A stretch of DNA of 64,000 nucleotides from assembly GCF_003612555.1 (NCBI RefSeq), contig NZ_RAZF01000005.1, positions 1-64,000 of the forward strand. Direction: 5' to 3'. Position numbers and translations under genes: made by a program. Below are positions 16,233 through 24,643 of the stretch, one piece after another. Under the pieces are notes generated by a model. It was given only the letters and a program-made list of their open reading frames with translations. It was not told where the DNA came from and searched no databases. The DNA comes from Acutalibacter sp. 1XD8-33 (GTDB lineage: Bacteria > Bacillota > Clostridia > Oscillospirales > Acutalibacteraceae). The stretch's first letter is position 1. Each line of letters opens with the position of its first letter.

Positions 16233-17495
16233 TCAGATAGAGGCAAGAGCCTCCTCCAGATCTTCCAAAATATCCTCTATATTTTCCAGGCCCACAGAGA
16301 ACCGGATCATTCCGCCGTCAATACCGGCGGCGGCCAGCTGCTCGTCTGTCAGCTGCCGGTGGGTTTCGCTGGCTGGGTGCAAGACGCAGGTGCGAATATC
16401 GGCTACATGCACCTCGTTGGAGGCCAGGCGCAGGGCGTCCATGAACCTGGCAGCGGCGGGCCGTCCGCCTTTTATAATGAAGGAGACCACCCCGCTGCAT
16501 CCCTTGAGATATTTCTGGGCCAGGGCGTAGTCCGGGCTGAAGGGCAGGCCGGGATAGTTCACGCTCTCTACCGCCGGAGACCTCTCCAGATACTCCGCCA
16601 CAGCCAAGGCATTCTCACAATACTGCTTCATCCGCACAGACAGCGTTTCCAGGCCTAGGTTCAAGAGGAAAGCCGAATGGGCCGCAGGATACACGCCGAA
16701 ATCCCGCATCAGCTGCATCCGGGCCTTGATGATATAGGCCATCTTCCCATACTGCCGGGTGTAGGAGATGCCATGGTAGGACTCATCCGGCTCCGTGAGC
16801 TCCGGGAACTTGCCATTGGTCCAGTCAAAGTTTCCGCTGTCCACGATCACGCCACCCACCTGCACCGCGTGGCCGTCCATATATTTGGTAGTGGAGTGGA
16901 TGACGATGTCCGCGCCAAACTGGAACGGTTTACATAAAACAGGCGTGGCGAAAGTGTTGTCCACGATCATGGGCACGCCCATCTCGTGGGCGATGTTGGC
17001 AAAGCGGGCGATGTCCAGCACCTTCAGGGCCGGGTTGGCGATGGTCTCGCCGAAAACCAGCTTGGTGTTGGGCTGGAATGCCGCCTTGATCTCCTCGTCG
17101 GTGGAATCGCCGTCCACATAGATGCACTCGATCCCCAGCTTCTTCAGGGTGAAGCTGAACAGGTTGATGGTGCCCCCATATATGGTGGGCAGACTGACAA
17201 TGCTGTCCCCCGCCTGACAGATATTGAGGATGGAGAGGAGGGTCGCCGCCTGCCCGGAGGTGGTACACATAGCCCCCACGCCCCCCTCCAGCTGGGCAAT
17301 CTTCTCCTCCACCGCCATCACGGTGGGGTTGCCGAAGCGGGAGTAGCACAGGCCCTTGGTAGGGTCATCAAAAATGGCGGCTACCTCCGCGGCGGAATCA
17401 TATACATAAGTAGTGCTCTGCACGATGGGCAACACCCTGGGTTCGCCATTTTTCGGCGTATACCCGGCGTGCAGGCATTTTGTCTCGTCTCTCAT
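16233..17495 (-). CDS. metY: O-acetylhomoserine sulfhydrylase / aminocarboxypropyltransferase
   Basis: PLP enzyme making homocysteine (or methionine with methanethiol) from O-acetylhomoserine and sulfide; cytosolic, methionine biosynthesis. The 420-residue protein shows the Cys/Met-metabolism fold type I pattern: CYSRFGNPT for PLP phosphate contacts, TTSGQAA, IVDNTFATP with the ring-binding Asp, and the Schiff-base Lys in HSTTKYMDGH. Length and the ETKCLHAGY start match MetY rather than MetB. The divergence between this gene and the upstream GNAT gene holds 139 nt with potential stem-loops but no recognisable S-box. The esterase follows after 15 nt. Confidence 0.92.
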   Translation of the reverse strand: MRDETKCLHAGYTPKNGEPRVLPIVQSTTYVYDSAAEVAAIFDDPTKGLCYSRFGNPTVMAVEEKIAQLEGGVGAMCTTSGQAATLLSILNICQAGDSIVSLPTIYGGTINLFSFTLKKLGIECIYVDGDSTDEEIKAAFQPNTKLVFGETIANPALKVLDIARFANIAHEMGVPMIVDNTFATPVLCKPFQFGADIVIHSTTKYMDGHAVQVGGVIVDSGNFDWTNGKFPELTEPDESYHGISYTRQYGKMAYIIKARMQLMRDFGVYPAAHSAFLLNLGLETLSVRMKQYCENALAVAEYLERSPAVESVNYPGLPFSPDYALAQKYLKGCSGVVSFIIKGGRPAAARFMDALRLASNEVHVADIRTCVLHPASETHRQLTDEQLAAAGIDGGMIRFSVGLENIEDILEDLEEALASI

Positions 17496-17634
17496 GAAGC
17501 GGACCTCACTTTACATAATTTTTACTTTTTTGAACTCTTTGCCACCTTTCAGGCTCTCATGACCGTTGCTTCCCTGAAACCCTTTGGCCTGCCTGCAGCC
17601 ACACCTCGATCCCTCACAGAAACCGGTTTTGCTT

Positions 17635-18177
17635 TCAGATGCCGTCAAATTCATCCTCCAGTACCGCCATAAAAATTTTGTCCACATATCTGCCGTCTAC
17701 AAAAAGTGCCTCGGGCAATCTCCCAACCTCCCGAAATCCCACTTTTTTATAACAGGAAATGCCCGCAGGGTTGTTCGCGTTGACAGAAAGGTTTATGCTA
17801 TGGAGATTCATTGTGTGAAATCCATATTTGAGAATCAAGCGAATCGCTTCTGCGCCATACCCCTGTCCCCTGTACCCCTCTCCGCCGATAAAAATTCCTA
17901 TAAAAGCATTGCGGTTCAGGTGGTCGATATTGTGAAGGCTTATACTTCCTATCAAGCCATCGTTTTCAAGAAGCACAATCGCAAAACGATGCATGTCCTT
18001 TGGCGGTTCGTATAACCATCGCAAATCGTTTTTTGACGAAACCATCTGACTGAATTGATGAAAATTCACCGCGAGCGTCCGATCCTCATTCATCCATTTT
18101 AGATAGAGCTCTACCTCGTTGGGATCAACGGGTGAAAGATAGACTCGTTCCCCTACAATTTTTTTATAATAGCTCAT
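17635..18177 (-). CDS. GNAT family N-acetyltransferase (RimJ/RimL type)
   Basis: Acetyl-CoA-dependent acetyltransferase of 180 residues. The acetyl-CoA-binding motif A is clear: IGIFIGGEGYRGQGYGAEAI, followed by the Asn-rich LSVNANNPAGISCYKKVGF typical of RimL-like and antibiotic or spermidine acetylases. The substrate is unknown. The coding sequence is distinctly more AT-rich than metY beside it, which suggests acquisition from another source. It stands on the same strand as metY, 139 nt upstream. Confidence 0.85.
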   Translation of the reverse strand: MSYYKKIVGERVYLSPVDPNEVELYLKWMNEDRTLAVNFHQFSQMVSSKNDLRWLYEPPKDMHRFAIVLLENDGLIGSISLHNIDHLNRNAFIGIFIGGEGYRGQGYGAEAIRLILKYGFHTMNLHSINLSVNANNPAGISCYKKVGFREVGRLPEALFVDGRYVDKIFMAVLEDEFDGI

Positions 18178-18375
18178 CGGTTCTTACCTCAAAAAAGCAT
18201 ATGTATCAATTGGAGGTTCCAGCAGTACAAATTCTCCTCCATTGTCCCACTACTCTGTCCGTGGCGGCAGACCGTGGTGGAGGGACTTCGCCCGCTCCGT
18301 TTTGAGCCCCCTGCAGAAAAGTCCATATTTGCGAAGGGGTTCAAACGGCCCCTGGGATTTCATAGCTTCCGGAAT

Positions 18376-19206
18376 TTACTCAGTCACATGGCCGGAGCTC
18401 ACTCCCTGGGAGACGCCCTCCAGAGGAAGCCACTCCATCACCTTGAGGATATAGGTGTCCCAGAACTGCCAGTCGTGGCCGCCGGGGCCCTCCTGCCAGG
18501 TCACGTCATAGCCCAGCTCCTGGAGCTTGTCCCGGAAAACATAGTTGGGCGCGATGAGCCCATCCTCGGTGCCGCAGGCCAGATAGATCCTGGGCCTGTC
18601 CTCCCGGCCGGCCTGCTTCTCCGCCAGAGCGGTGTAATCGTTCTCGCCGCCCAGCACCTTCGTGAGGTCGCCGAACACAGACTCGTAATAGCCCCGATTG
18701 GTCATGAGGAAATCCGTGTACTCCGAGTTCAGATTCTGCTCGTTGAGCACCAGCGCGGCGGAAAGTCCGCAGATGGCGCCGAAGGTCTCCGGGTGCTGGA
18801 GGCCGTTGACAATGGCCCCGAAGCCGCCCATAGAGAGCCCGCCGATGAAGGTATCCTCCCGCTTGCGGGACAGGGGGAAGCTCTTGCGGGTGAACTCCAC
18901 CAGATCCTTGCTGATAAAGGAGCCGTAGAGGGCGCTGGTTTTCCGGTTGTCCACATAGAAGCTGTTGTCGCCGCTGGGCATCACCACGCAGAGGTTCCGG
19001 TCCTGGGCCCAGGCCTGCACCCGGGTGCCGGAGACCCAGTCGGTGTAGTTGCCGAAGATGCCGTGGAGCAGATAGAGGGTCTTGAAGGGCTTCTCCTCGG
19101 GCTCGGGCTGGCCGGGGAACACCATTTTGTCCGTGGGTAGAACCACCTGGATGGGCACCGTGCGCATCAGGGACTTGGAAAAGAAATTGCATTGAATGAG
19201 AGCCAT
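18376..19206 (-). CDS. Esterase D/tributyrin-esterase-like alpha/beta hydrolase (paralogue 2)
   Basis: A 276-residue serine hydrolase, related over its whole length to the protein at 15360-16217. It has LLHGIFGNYTDW, the nucleophile elbow GLSMGG, the acid-bearing ACGTEDGLI and the catalytic His in GGHDWQFWD. The frame stays open upstream to 19428, but AAGGAGGAAAAATC immediately precedes the ATG at 19206 and the extra 74 residues are not protein-like, so 19206 is the start. Much higher GC than the adjacent GNAT gene. Monocistronic as far as can be seen. Confidence 0.87.
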   Translation of the reverse strand: MALIQCNFFSKSLMRTVPIQVVLPTDKMVFPGQPEPEEKPFKTLYLLHGIFGNYTDWVSGTRVQAWAQDRNLCVVMPSGDNSFYVDNRKTSALYGSFISKDLVEFTRKSFPLSRKREDTFIGGLSMGGFGAIVNGLQHPETFGAICGLSAALVLNEQNLNSEYTDFLMTNRGYYESVFGDLTKVLGGENDYTALAEKQAGREDRPRIYLACGTEDGLIAPNYVFRDKLQELGYDVTWQEGPGGHDWQFWDTYILKVMEWLPLEGVSQGVSSGHVTE

Positions 19207-19369
19207 GATTTTTCCTCCTTGGATGTTTTTTGAGTATATTGGGGAATTGTAAGAGTTTGTTTTTTTATGGGCGCGTGAGTGTGCGCGCTGGCTGATTGCG
19301 GGGCACAGGGCCAGCGCGGGCGAATTGGCTATGTGCCTCCGCCCGGCGATGGCATTCTCCGGAACTAGG

Positions 19370-19700
19370 AAACTTTTTTCTCTTGCAAAAAGTTTCCTCT
19401 TGGCGCTTTGCGCCAATTCACCCCGCAAAAATTGCGCTTCTCAGGTGTTAAGGTCAAGGGCAAGACCTTGAGGGCGTTGCCCTCAAACTCCCACGAGCTT
19501 TTGAAAAAGCTCGAGCAAAACTTTTACGTTGGTTAGTTGAGTGCGATAAAACTAACCAGGGAAAAAGTTTCGTCCACCTTTTCAAAGGTGGTGGGGTTCT
19601 TAGGGGCAGAGTTCGTAAGACGAAGTCTAACGAACTTTTAGGCCCAAGAGTTGACCAAATCTTTGATTTGGATCAACTCTAAGCTGCCAGAGGCCATCAT
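19370..19700. repeat. Family-B intergenic hairpin array, copy B2
   Basis: About 330 bp of joined hairpins: GGCGCtttGCGCC, GAGGGCgttGCCCTC, GAGCTTTTgaAAAAGCTC, CCACCTTTtcAAAGGTGG and an AGAGTTGA/TCAACTCT stem containing a CCAAATC/GATTTGG inner stem. The linkers AATTCACC, TTCTCAGGTGTTAAGG and GGCAAGACCTTGAG are shared with copy B5. It ends about 20 nt from the valS stop codon. Confidence 0.75.
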
Positions 19701-19719
19701 CACTTTCAAAAGCCATAGT

Positions 19720-22338
19720 TTACAACGCGGCCAGGGCCTCCTGGATCCGCCGGACCTGCTCCTCCAGCTTCTCGCCGTTCTGGCGCACGCCCGCGATCAC
19801 CTTTTCCGGGGCCTTGCTCATGAAGGTCTCGTTGCCCAGCTTGGACTTCACCGTATCCAGCTGCTTCTGGGCGGAGGCCAGCTCCTTTTCCAGCCGGGCC
19901 CGCTCCGCCGCCCGGTCGATAAGGTCGTCCATGGGCAGATAGGCGCGGCAGCCGGAGGTCACCACCGTCACGGCGCCGGGCAGGTCGAAGCTCTCCCCCA
20001 CCTCCACGCCGGCACAGTAGGCCAGCCGGGCAATGGCGCCGGCCTCCTCCAGGAAGGCCTTGGGCGCGCCGGTCTCCACGTACAGATGGGCCTTCCGGGC
20101 GGGGGGCACGTTCATCTCGGCGCGCCGGGTGCGCACGGCGGTGATCAGCTCCATGACCTTCTCCAGCTCCGCCTCCTCCATGGGGAAGTCCAGGGCCGGG
20201 TCGAACTCCGGCCAGGGCGCGATCATCAGGGCCTCGCCCTCGTGGGGCAGGCTCTGCCAGATCTCCTCGGTGATGAAGGGCATGAAGGGGTGCAGCAGCT
20301 TCAGGGTGCTGCTCATCACCCACACCAGCACCTGCCGGACCCCCTGGGCGGAGGCCTCGTCCCCGCCGGTCAGGCGCAGCTTCGCCAGCTCGATGTACCA
20401 GTCGCAGAAATCCCCCCAGAGGAAGTCGTACACCTTCTGCACCGCCACGCCCAGCTCGAATTTCTCCAGGTTCTCCGTCATGTCCCGGGCCACCCGGTTA
20501 AACTTGCTGACGATCCATTTGTCCTCCAGGGTCAGGGTCTTCGGCAGGCGGCAGGGCACGTCCTTGCCGTCAATGTTCATATGGAGGAAGCGGGCCGCGT
20601 TCCAGATCTTGTTGGCGAAGTTCCGGCTGGCCGCCACCTTTTCATCGGAGTACCGGGTGTCGTTGCCCGGGCTGGTGCCGGTGATGATGGTCAGGCGCAG
20701 GGCGTCGGCACCATACTTGTCGATCACCTCCACCGGGTCCACGCCGTTGCCCAGGGACTTACTCATCTTCCGGCCCTGGGCGTCCCGGACCAGGCCGTGG
20801 AACAGCACCGTGTCAAAGGGGATCTCCCCCATCTGCTCGATGCCGGAGAAAATCATCCGGGCCACCCAGAAGAAGATGATGTCGTAGGCGGTGACCAGAG
20901 TGTTGGTGGGGTAGAAATACCGCAGGTCCTCGGTGTCCTCCGGCCAGCCCAGGGTGGAGAAGGGCCACAGCGCGGAGCTGAACCAGGTGTCCAGGGTGTC
21001 CTCGTCCCGGCGCAGGGGCTTGCCGCACTTGGGACAGACGGTCAGGTCCTCCTCTGAGACGAAGGTCTCCCCGCAGCCGTCGCAGTACCACGCGGGGATC
21101 TGATGCCCCCACCAGATCTGCCGGGAGATACACCAGTCCTTGATGTTCTCCATCCAGTTATAGTAGACCTTTTCCATGCGCTCGGGGATGATCCTGATCT
21201 TCTTCTCCCGCACCGCCGCGATGGCGGGCTTTGCCATGGACTCCATCTTCACGAACCACTGAGTGGAAACCCGGGGCTCCACCACGGTATGGCAGCGCTG
21301 GCAGGCTCCCACGTTGTGCTTGATCTGCTCCACCTTGATGAGCAGTCCGGCCTCGTCCAGGTCCTGAACAATCTGCCTGCGGGCCTCCAGGCCGGGCATC
21401 CCGGCGTATTTGCCGCCGTTCTCGTTGATCACGCCCCCCTCGTCCATGACGGTGATCACGGGCAGATTGTGGCGCTGGCCCACCAGGAAGTCGTTGGGGT
21501 CGTGGGCGGGAGTGATCTTCACCACGCCGGTGCCGAAGTCCATCTCCACGTACTCATCGGCCACGATGGGGATTTCCCGGTTCACCAGGGGCAGGATCAC
21601 GTTCTTGCCCACCAGATGCCGGTAGCGCTCGTCCTCCGGGTGCACGGCCACGGCGGTGTCGCCCAGCATAGTCTCCGGGCGGGTGGTGGCCAGCTCGATA
21701 TAGCCGGAGCCATCCGCCAGAGGATAGCGCAGATGCCAGAAGGAGCCCTCCTTCTCCTCAAACTCCACCTCCGCGTCGGAGAGGGCGGTCCGGCAGTGGG
21801 GACACCAGTTGATCATCCGCTCTCCCCGATAGATCAGGCCCTTTTCATAGAGCTTTACAAAGACATGACGCACGGCCCGGGAGCAGCCATCGTCCAGGGT
21901 AAAGCGCTGGCGCTCCCAGTCGGCGGAGGAGCCCAGGAGCTTCAGCTGCTCGGTGATGCGCCCGCCGTATTTCTCGTTCCACTGCCAGGCGCGCTCCATA
22001 TATTTTTCCCGGCCCATGCCCTCCTTGGTGAGGCCCTCTTTCCGCAGGGCCTCCACGATCTTCACCTCGGTAGCCAAGGCGGCGTGGTCCGTGCCGGGAA
22101 GCCACAGGGCGGAGTAGCCCTGCATCCGCTTCCAGCGGATGAGCACATCCTGGGTGGTCATGTTCATGGCGTGGCCCACATGGAGCTGGTCGGTGACGTT
22201 GGGCGGCGGCATCATAATGGTATAGGGCGTTTTCTTGGGATCCACCTGTGCGTGGAAGTACCTGCCCTTCAGCCAGAAATCGTAGATCCGGCCCTCCACC
22301 TCTTGGGGCTCGTAGGCCTTGGCTAAGTCTGTATTCAT
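19720..22338 (-). CDS. valS: Valyl-tRNA synthetase
   Basis: Class I aminoacyl-tRNA synthetase charging tRNA-Val with editing of threonine; 872 residues, normal for the family. The HIGH element appears in PPPNVTDQLHVGHAMNM (TDQ where most have TGQ), the KMSKS loop in GRKMSKSLGNGVDP, and the C-terminal coiled-coil arm in LIDRAAERARLEKELASA. The frame begins at 22374, but AAAGGAC is placed for the ATG at 22338. No T-box leader was found upstream; the 5' flank is a family-B repeat. Its 3' flank is another family-B repeat. Confidence 0.95.
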   Translation of the reverse strand: MNTDLAKAYEPQEVEGRIYDFWLKGRYFHAQVDPKKTPYTIMMPPPNVTDQLHVGHAMNMTTQDVLIRWKRMQGYSALWLPGTDHAALATEVKIVEALRKEGLTKEGMGREKYMERAWQWNEKYGGRITEQLKLLGSSADWERQRFTLDDGCSRAVRHVFVKLYEKGLIYRGERMINWCPHCRTALSDAEVEFEEKEGSFWHLRYPLADGSGYIELATTRPETMLGDTAVAVHPEDERYRHLVGKNVILPLVNREIPIVADEYVEMDFGTGVVKITPAHDPNDFLVGQRHNLPVITVMDEGGVINENGGKYAGMPGLEARRQIVQDLDEAGLLIKVEQIKHNVGACQRCHTVVEPRVSTQWFVKMESMAKPAIAAVREKKIRIIPERMEKVYYNWMENIKDWCISRQIWWGHQIPAWYCDGCGETFVSEEDLTVCPKCGKPLRRDEDTLDTWFSSALWPFSTLGWPEDTEDLRYFYPTNTLVTAYDIIFFWVARMIFSGIEQMGEIPFDTVLFHGLVRDAQGRKMSKSLGNGVDPVEVIDKYGADALRLTIITGTSPGNDTRYSDEKVAASRNFANKIWNAARFLHMNIDGKDVPCRLPKTLTLEDKWIVSKFNRVARDMTENLEKFELGVAVQKVYDFLWGDFCDWYIELAKLRLTGGDEASAQGVRQVLVWVMSSTLKLLHPFMPFITEEIWQSLPHEGEALMIAPWPEFDPALDFPMEEAELEKVMELITAVRTRRAEMNVPPARKAHLYVETGAPKAFLEEAGAIARLAYCAGVEVGESFDLPGAVTVVTSGCRAYLPMDDLIDRAAERARLEKELASAQKQLDTVKSKLGNETFMSKAPEKVIAGVRQNGEKLEEQVRRIQEALAAL

Positions 22339-22374
22339 TGTTATCAGTCCTTTGGTTTCTTGAGTATTTGACAA

Positions 22375-22615
22375 GGTCGTGGGGTTTCACCCCACACCCC
22401 ACAAACTTTTTGAAAAAAGTTTGATCAAAAACTTTTGCCCACTCCTCGCTTTGCTCGTCGTGAACGATTTATATGTTTTAGCTCAGCCACAACACATTGC
22501 GCGGTCAAGGGGCGTTAGGCCCCTTGTGGGGTTTGGGGCAACGCCCCAAGGTCTTGCCGTAGGCGGCGTTGCTGTGCCGCCGAAGGCCCCCTACTACTTC
22601 CAAAAAGCACGCGAT
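22375..22615. repeat. Family-B intergenic hairpin array, copy B3
   Basis: Between valS and the SLH gene: GTGGGGTttcACCCCAC, AAACTTttt..AAAAGTTT, AAGGGGCgttaGGCCCCTT, TTGGGGCaacGCCCCAA directly followed by the conserved linker GGTCTTGCC, then GGCGGCgttgctgtGCCGCC. The TTGGGGC/GCCCCAA stem occupies the same place as TTGGAGG/CCTCCAA in copy B1 with paired changes. Confidence 0.7.
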
Positions 22616-22629
22616 CAGTCACCCTATAT

Positions 22630-24324
22630 TTATTCTTCCGGCCTTTCCAGAGAGTCCGCGTAGCGCTGGAGCATGGTTGCGGCCTCGCTGCGCTTGGCGA
22701 AGTTTCTGGGGTTGAAGCGGCCGTTGGGGTCGCCCTTCACCAGTCCGGCCTCATAGCAGGCGTATACCTGGGGGCGAGCCCACTCCGCAATAGAAGCGCT
22801 GTCCGCAAAGCTGGGCGTCTCCTGGGCCTCTCCCAGCTCCAGGGCGTTCACCAGCACCCGGCACATCTCCTGGCGGGTGATATTGTCCTTGGGGCGGAAC
22901 TTGCCCCCGCTGCCCTCCATGATCCCGTTCTCCTTGGCCCAGACGGCCACCGAAGCGTACCATGCGTCCGCCGGCACGTCCGGAAAACTGTCACCCCCTT
23001 GATATTGGGTCAGGTCCGCGTTTAGGACATTCGCCATCACCTTGGCAAACTCAGCCCGGGTAATATTTTTGTTAGGGTTGAAGCGTCCGGCGCTGTCCCC
23101 GTTGAAATATCCCAGCTCCGAAACCCGGTTCACGCTGTCGAAGAACCAGTCGTCCCGGCCTACGTCCGGATAGCGCAGGGGTTCGTAATCTTGGCCCAAA
23201 TACACATAGGCGCTGGGGCATTTCGTGGGATACTTCTGCCCGCTTACCGTTACCTTATTATCTGTAAAGGGGTCCAGCTCAATATGGGAGGGCTGGTTCT
23301 GAAACGCCGCCCCTCCTACCACCGACTGAGAGCCCACCAGAAAATAGGTGGTGTCCCCGGCGCCCCGGCCGTCATCCCAGGTCAGGTCCACGTTGTACCA
23401 GCGGCCGTCATCCATCTTCACGTTGTTCCACATGTGGTCCTTGCTGCTTACCAGAATACAGGGCACCCGCAGCATATCGCAGACCAGCTTGAAAGCCTTG
23501 GAGTAGCCGTCGCAGACCGGCTCGTATTGATCTCCGGCGATGAGGGCACTGTACGCGCTGTGGGTGAGCTTCTTTGCAATTTCCGTTTCCGGCGTATAAT
23601 TGTAGCGGGCCTGCGCCGCGATCAGGTTGTGGGCGGCCAGCACCTTGGAATAGGTATCCGGCTCCCGGCCCGCCTGGGCGGCAAGATCCTGGGCAGCCTC
23701 CATCATCTGGGTGCGCATGGATTTCTCCGCGCCATTATAGGGCAGGTTAAAGCGAAATCCCGCCCGGCTCACTGTGCCATAGGCGCTGCCCTGGGAGGTG
23801 GTAAACAGGAACACCGGACCCACGCCTCCCTCCAGCCACAGCATGTCCGGCCGGTCATAGCGCAGGGCAACCAGGCCCGCCAGCATATCATTCTGCAGGG
23901 CCTTATACTCCTTTTGTGTGGCGCTGTCCGCAGCCGGTCTGAAGGCTCCGCCGGAGGCCTGTCCTTTCAGCTTTGCGCCGGTAACCCCCTCGATCTCCAT
24001 AATAACCCGGTGATCGGAAGAGGAAAGAATCCTGTCGATGCTGATACTTTCCAAAGCCCTGTAGCAGGCCTTCTGCCGGGTGTTCAGCCGGCTATAGAAA
24101 GAGCCGTCCAGCAGGGCGTTTTCCGGCGACCGGAAAACAGAGCCGGAATCCAGCCCCTCCTCCAAAACCTCTCCTTCGAGAATCGATTCCGTCTCTAAAA
24201 TAAAAGCCTTGTCCCTGGCCTGCTCTCCAGCGGAAGCCGCTGTATATACCGGCTGAGCCAGCAGTAATGCTGCGGCAAGCAGGGCCGCCCAAAGCCGCCG
24301 GGCCAGGCTCTTACAGTTTTTCAT
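22630..24324 (-). CDS. S-layer-homology surface protein with transglutaminase-like domain
   Basis: Exported protein of 564 residues. A signal peptide (about 1-31) ends at TAASA. A transglutaminase-like cysteine-protease domain spans about 215-345, with the catalytic Cys in EPVCDGYSKAF, His in KDHMWN and Asp in YNVDLTWDDG. Three C-terminal SLH repeats (about 400-560; each with an F/YxDV..W opening and GRFNP..ITRAE-type end) should anchor it to secondary cell-wall polymer. Likely a cell-surface peptidase or cross-linking enzyme. It is divergent from another SLH protein, with 319 nt between the starts. A pyridine-nucleotide or metal site is not evident. Confidence 0.9.
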   Translation of the reverse strand: MKNCKSLARRLWAALLAAALLLAQPVYTAASAGEQARDKAFILETESILEGEVLEEGLDSGSVFRSPENALLDGSFYSRLNTRQKACYRALESISIDRILSSSDHRVIMEIEGVTGAKLKGQASGGAFRPAADSATQKEYKALQNDMLAGLVALRYDRPDMLWLEGGVGPVFLFTTSQGSAYGTVSRAGFRFNLPYNGAEKSMRTQMMEAAQDLAAQAGREPDTYSKVLAAHNLIAAQARYNYTPETEIAKKLTHSAYSALIAGDQYEPVCDGYSKAFKLVCDMLRVPCILVSSKDHMWNNVKMDDGRWYNVDLTWDDGRGAGDTTYFLVGSQSVVGGAAFQNQPSHIELDPFTDNKVTVSGQKYPTKCPSAYVYLGQDYEPLRYPDVGRDDWFFDSVNRVSELGYFNGDSAGRFNPNKNITRAEFAKVMANVLNADLTQYQGGDSFPDVPADAWYASVAVWAKENGIMEGSGGKFRPKDNITRQEMCRVLVNALELGEAQETPSFADSASIAEWARPQVYACYEAGLVKGDPNGRFNPRNFAKRSEAATMLQRYADSLERPEE

Positions 24325-24643
24325 ATAACCATTCCTTTCTCTGGCGGTTATCCGCGTATATTGATATACATTTTATTATCCCCCAATTTCCTGTGCTTGT
24401 CAATGGCTATGGTAAAATTTCTTTACATCGGTCCCCAGTTCCCTGGCAATTCCCTTAGCACAAAAACTGTGAACGAATCGTTAATAAGATGTGAATTCCC
24501 AGGAAGAAGGGTTGCAAATTCCCCTAAACTGTGTTAAAATGTTACCGTTTTGTAACCATTCCCCCTTTTTACCAGACCAGTTTTCCTTTTGGGATGCAAA
24601 ACCGTTTTATAGGAATTTTTCCGAGATTGAGAGGTATCCCCTT
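24325..24643. other. Divergent intergenic region between two SLH genes
   Basis: About 320 bp, more AT-rich than the genes. It must hold two divergent promoters, but no full consensus was found; TTAAAATG and TAAAAT motifs are the best -10-like boxes. A long transcript leader is possible for either gene. I looked for a c-di-AMP or other riboswitch core and saw none that I could support. Confidence 0.4.

Noticed and set aside
19651-22326. Two long plus-strand frames opposite valS
   Set aside because: Antisense to valS, whose motifs are unmistakable; His/Leu/Gly-rich composition is typical of shadows.
22339-22629. T-box leader for valS
   Set aside because: No GGTGG-ACCGCG-type antiterminator and no specifier region seen; the stretch is a family-B hairpin array.
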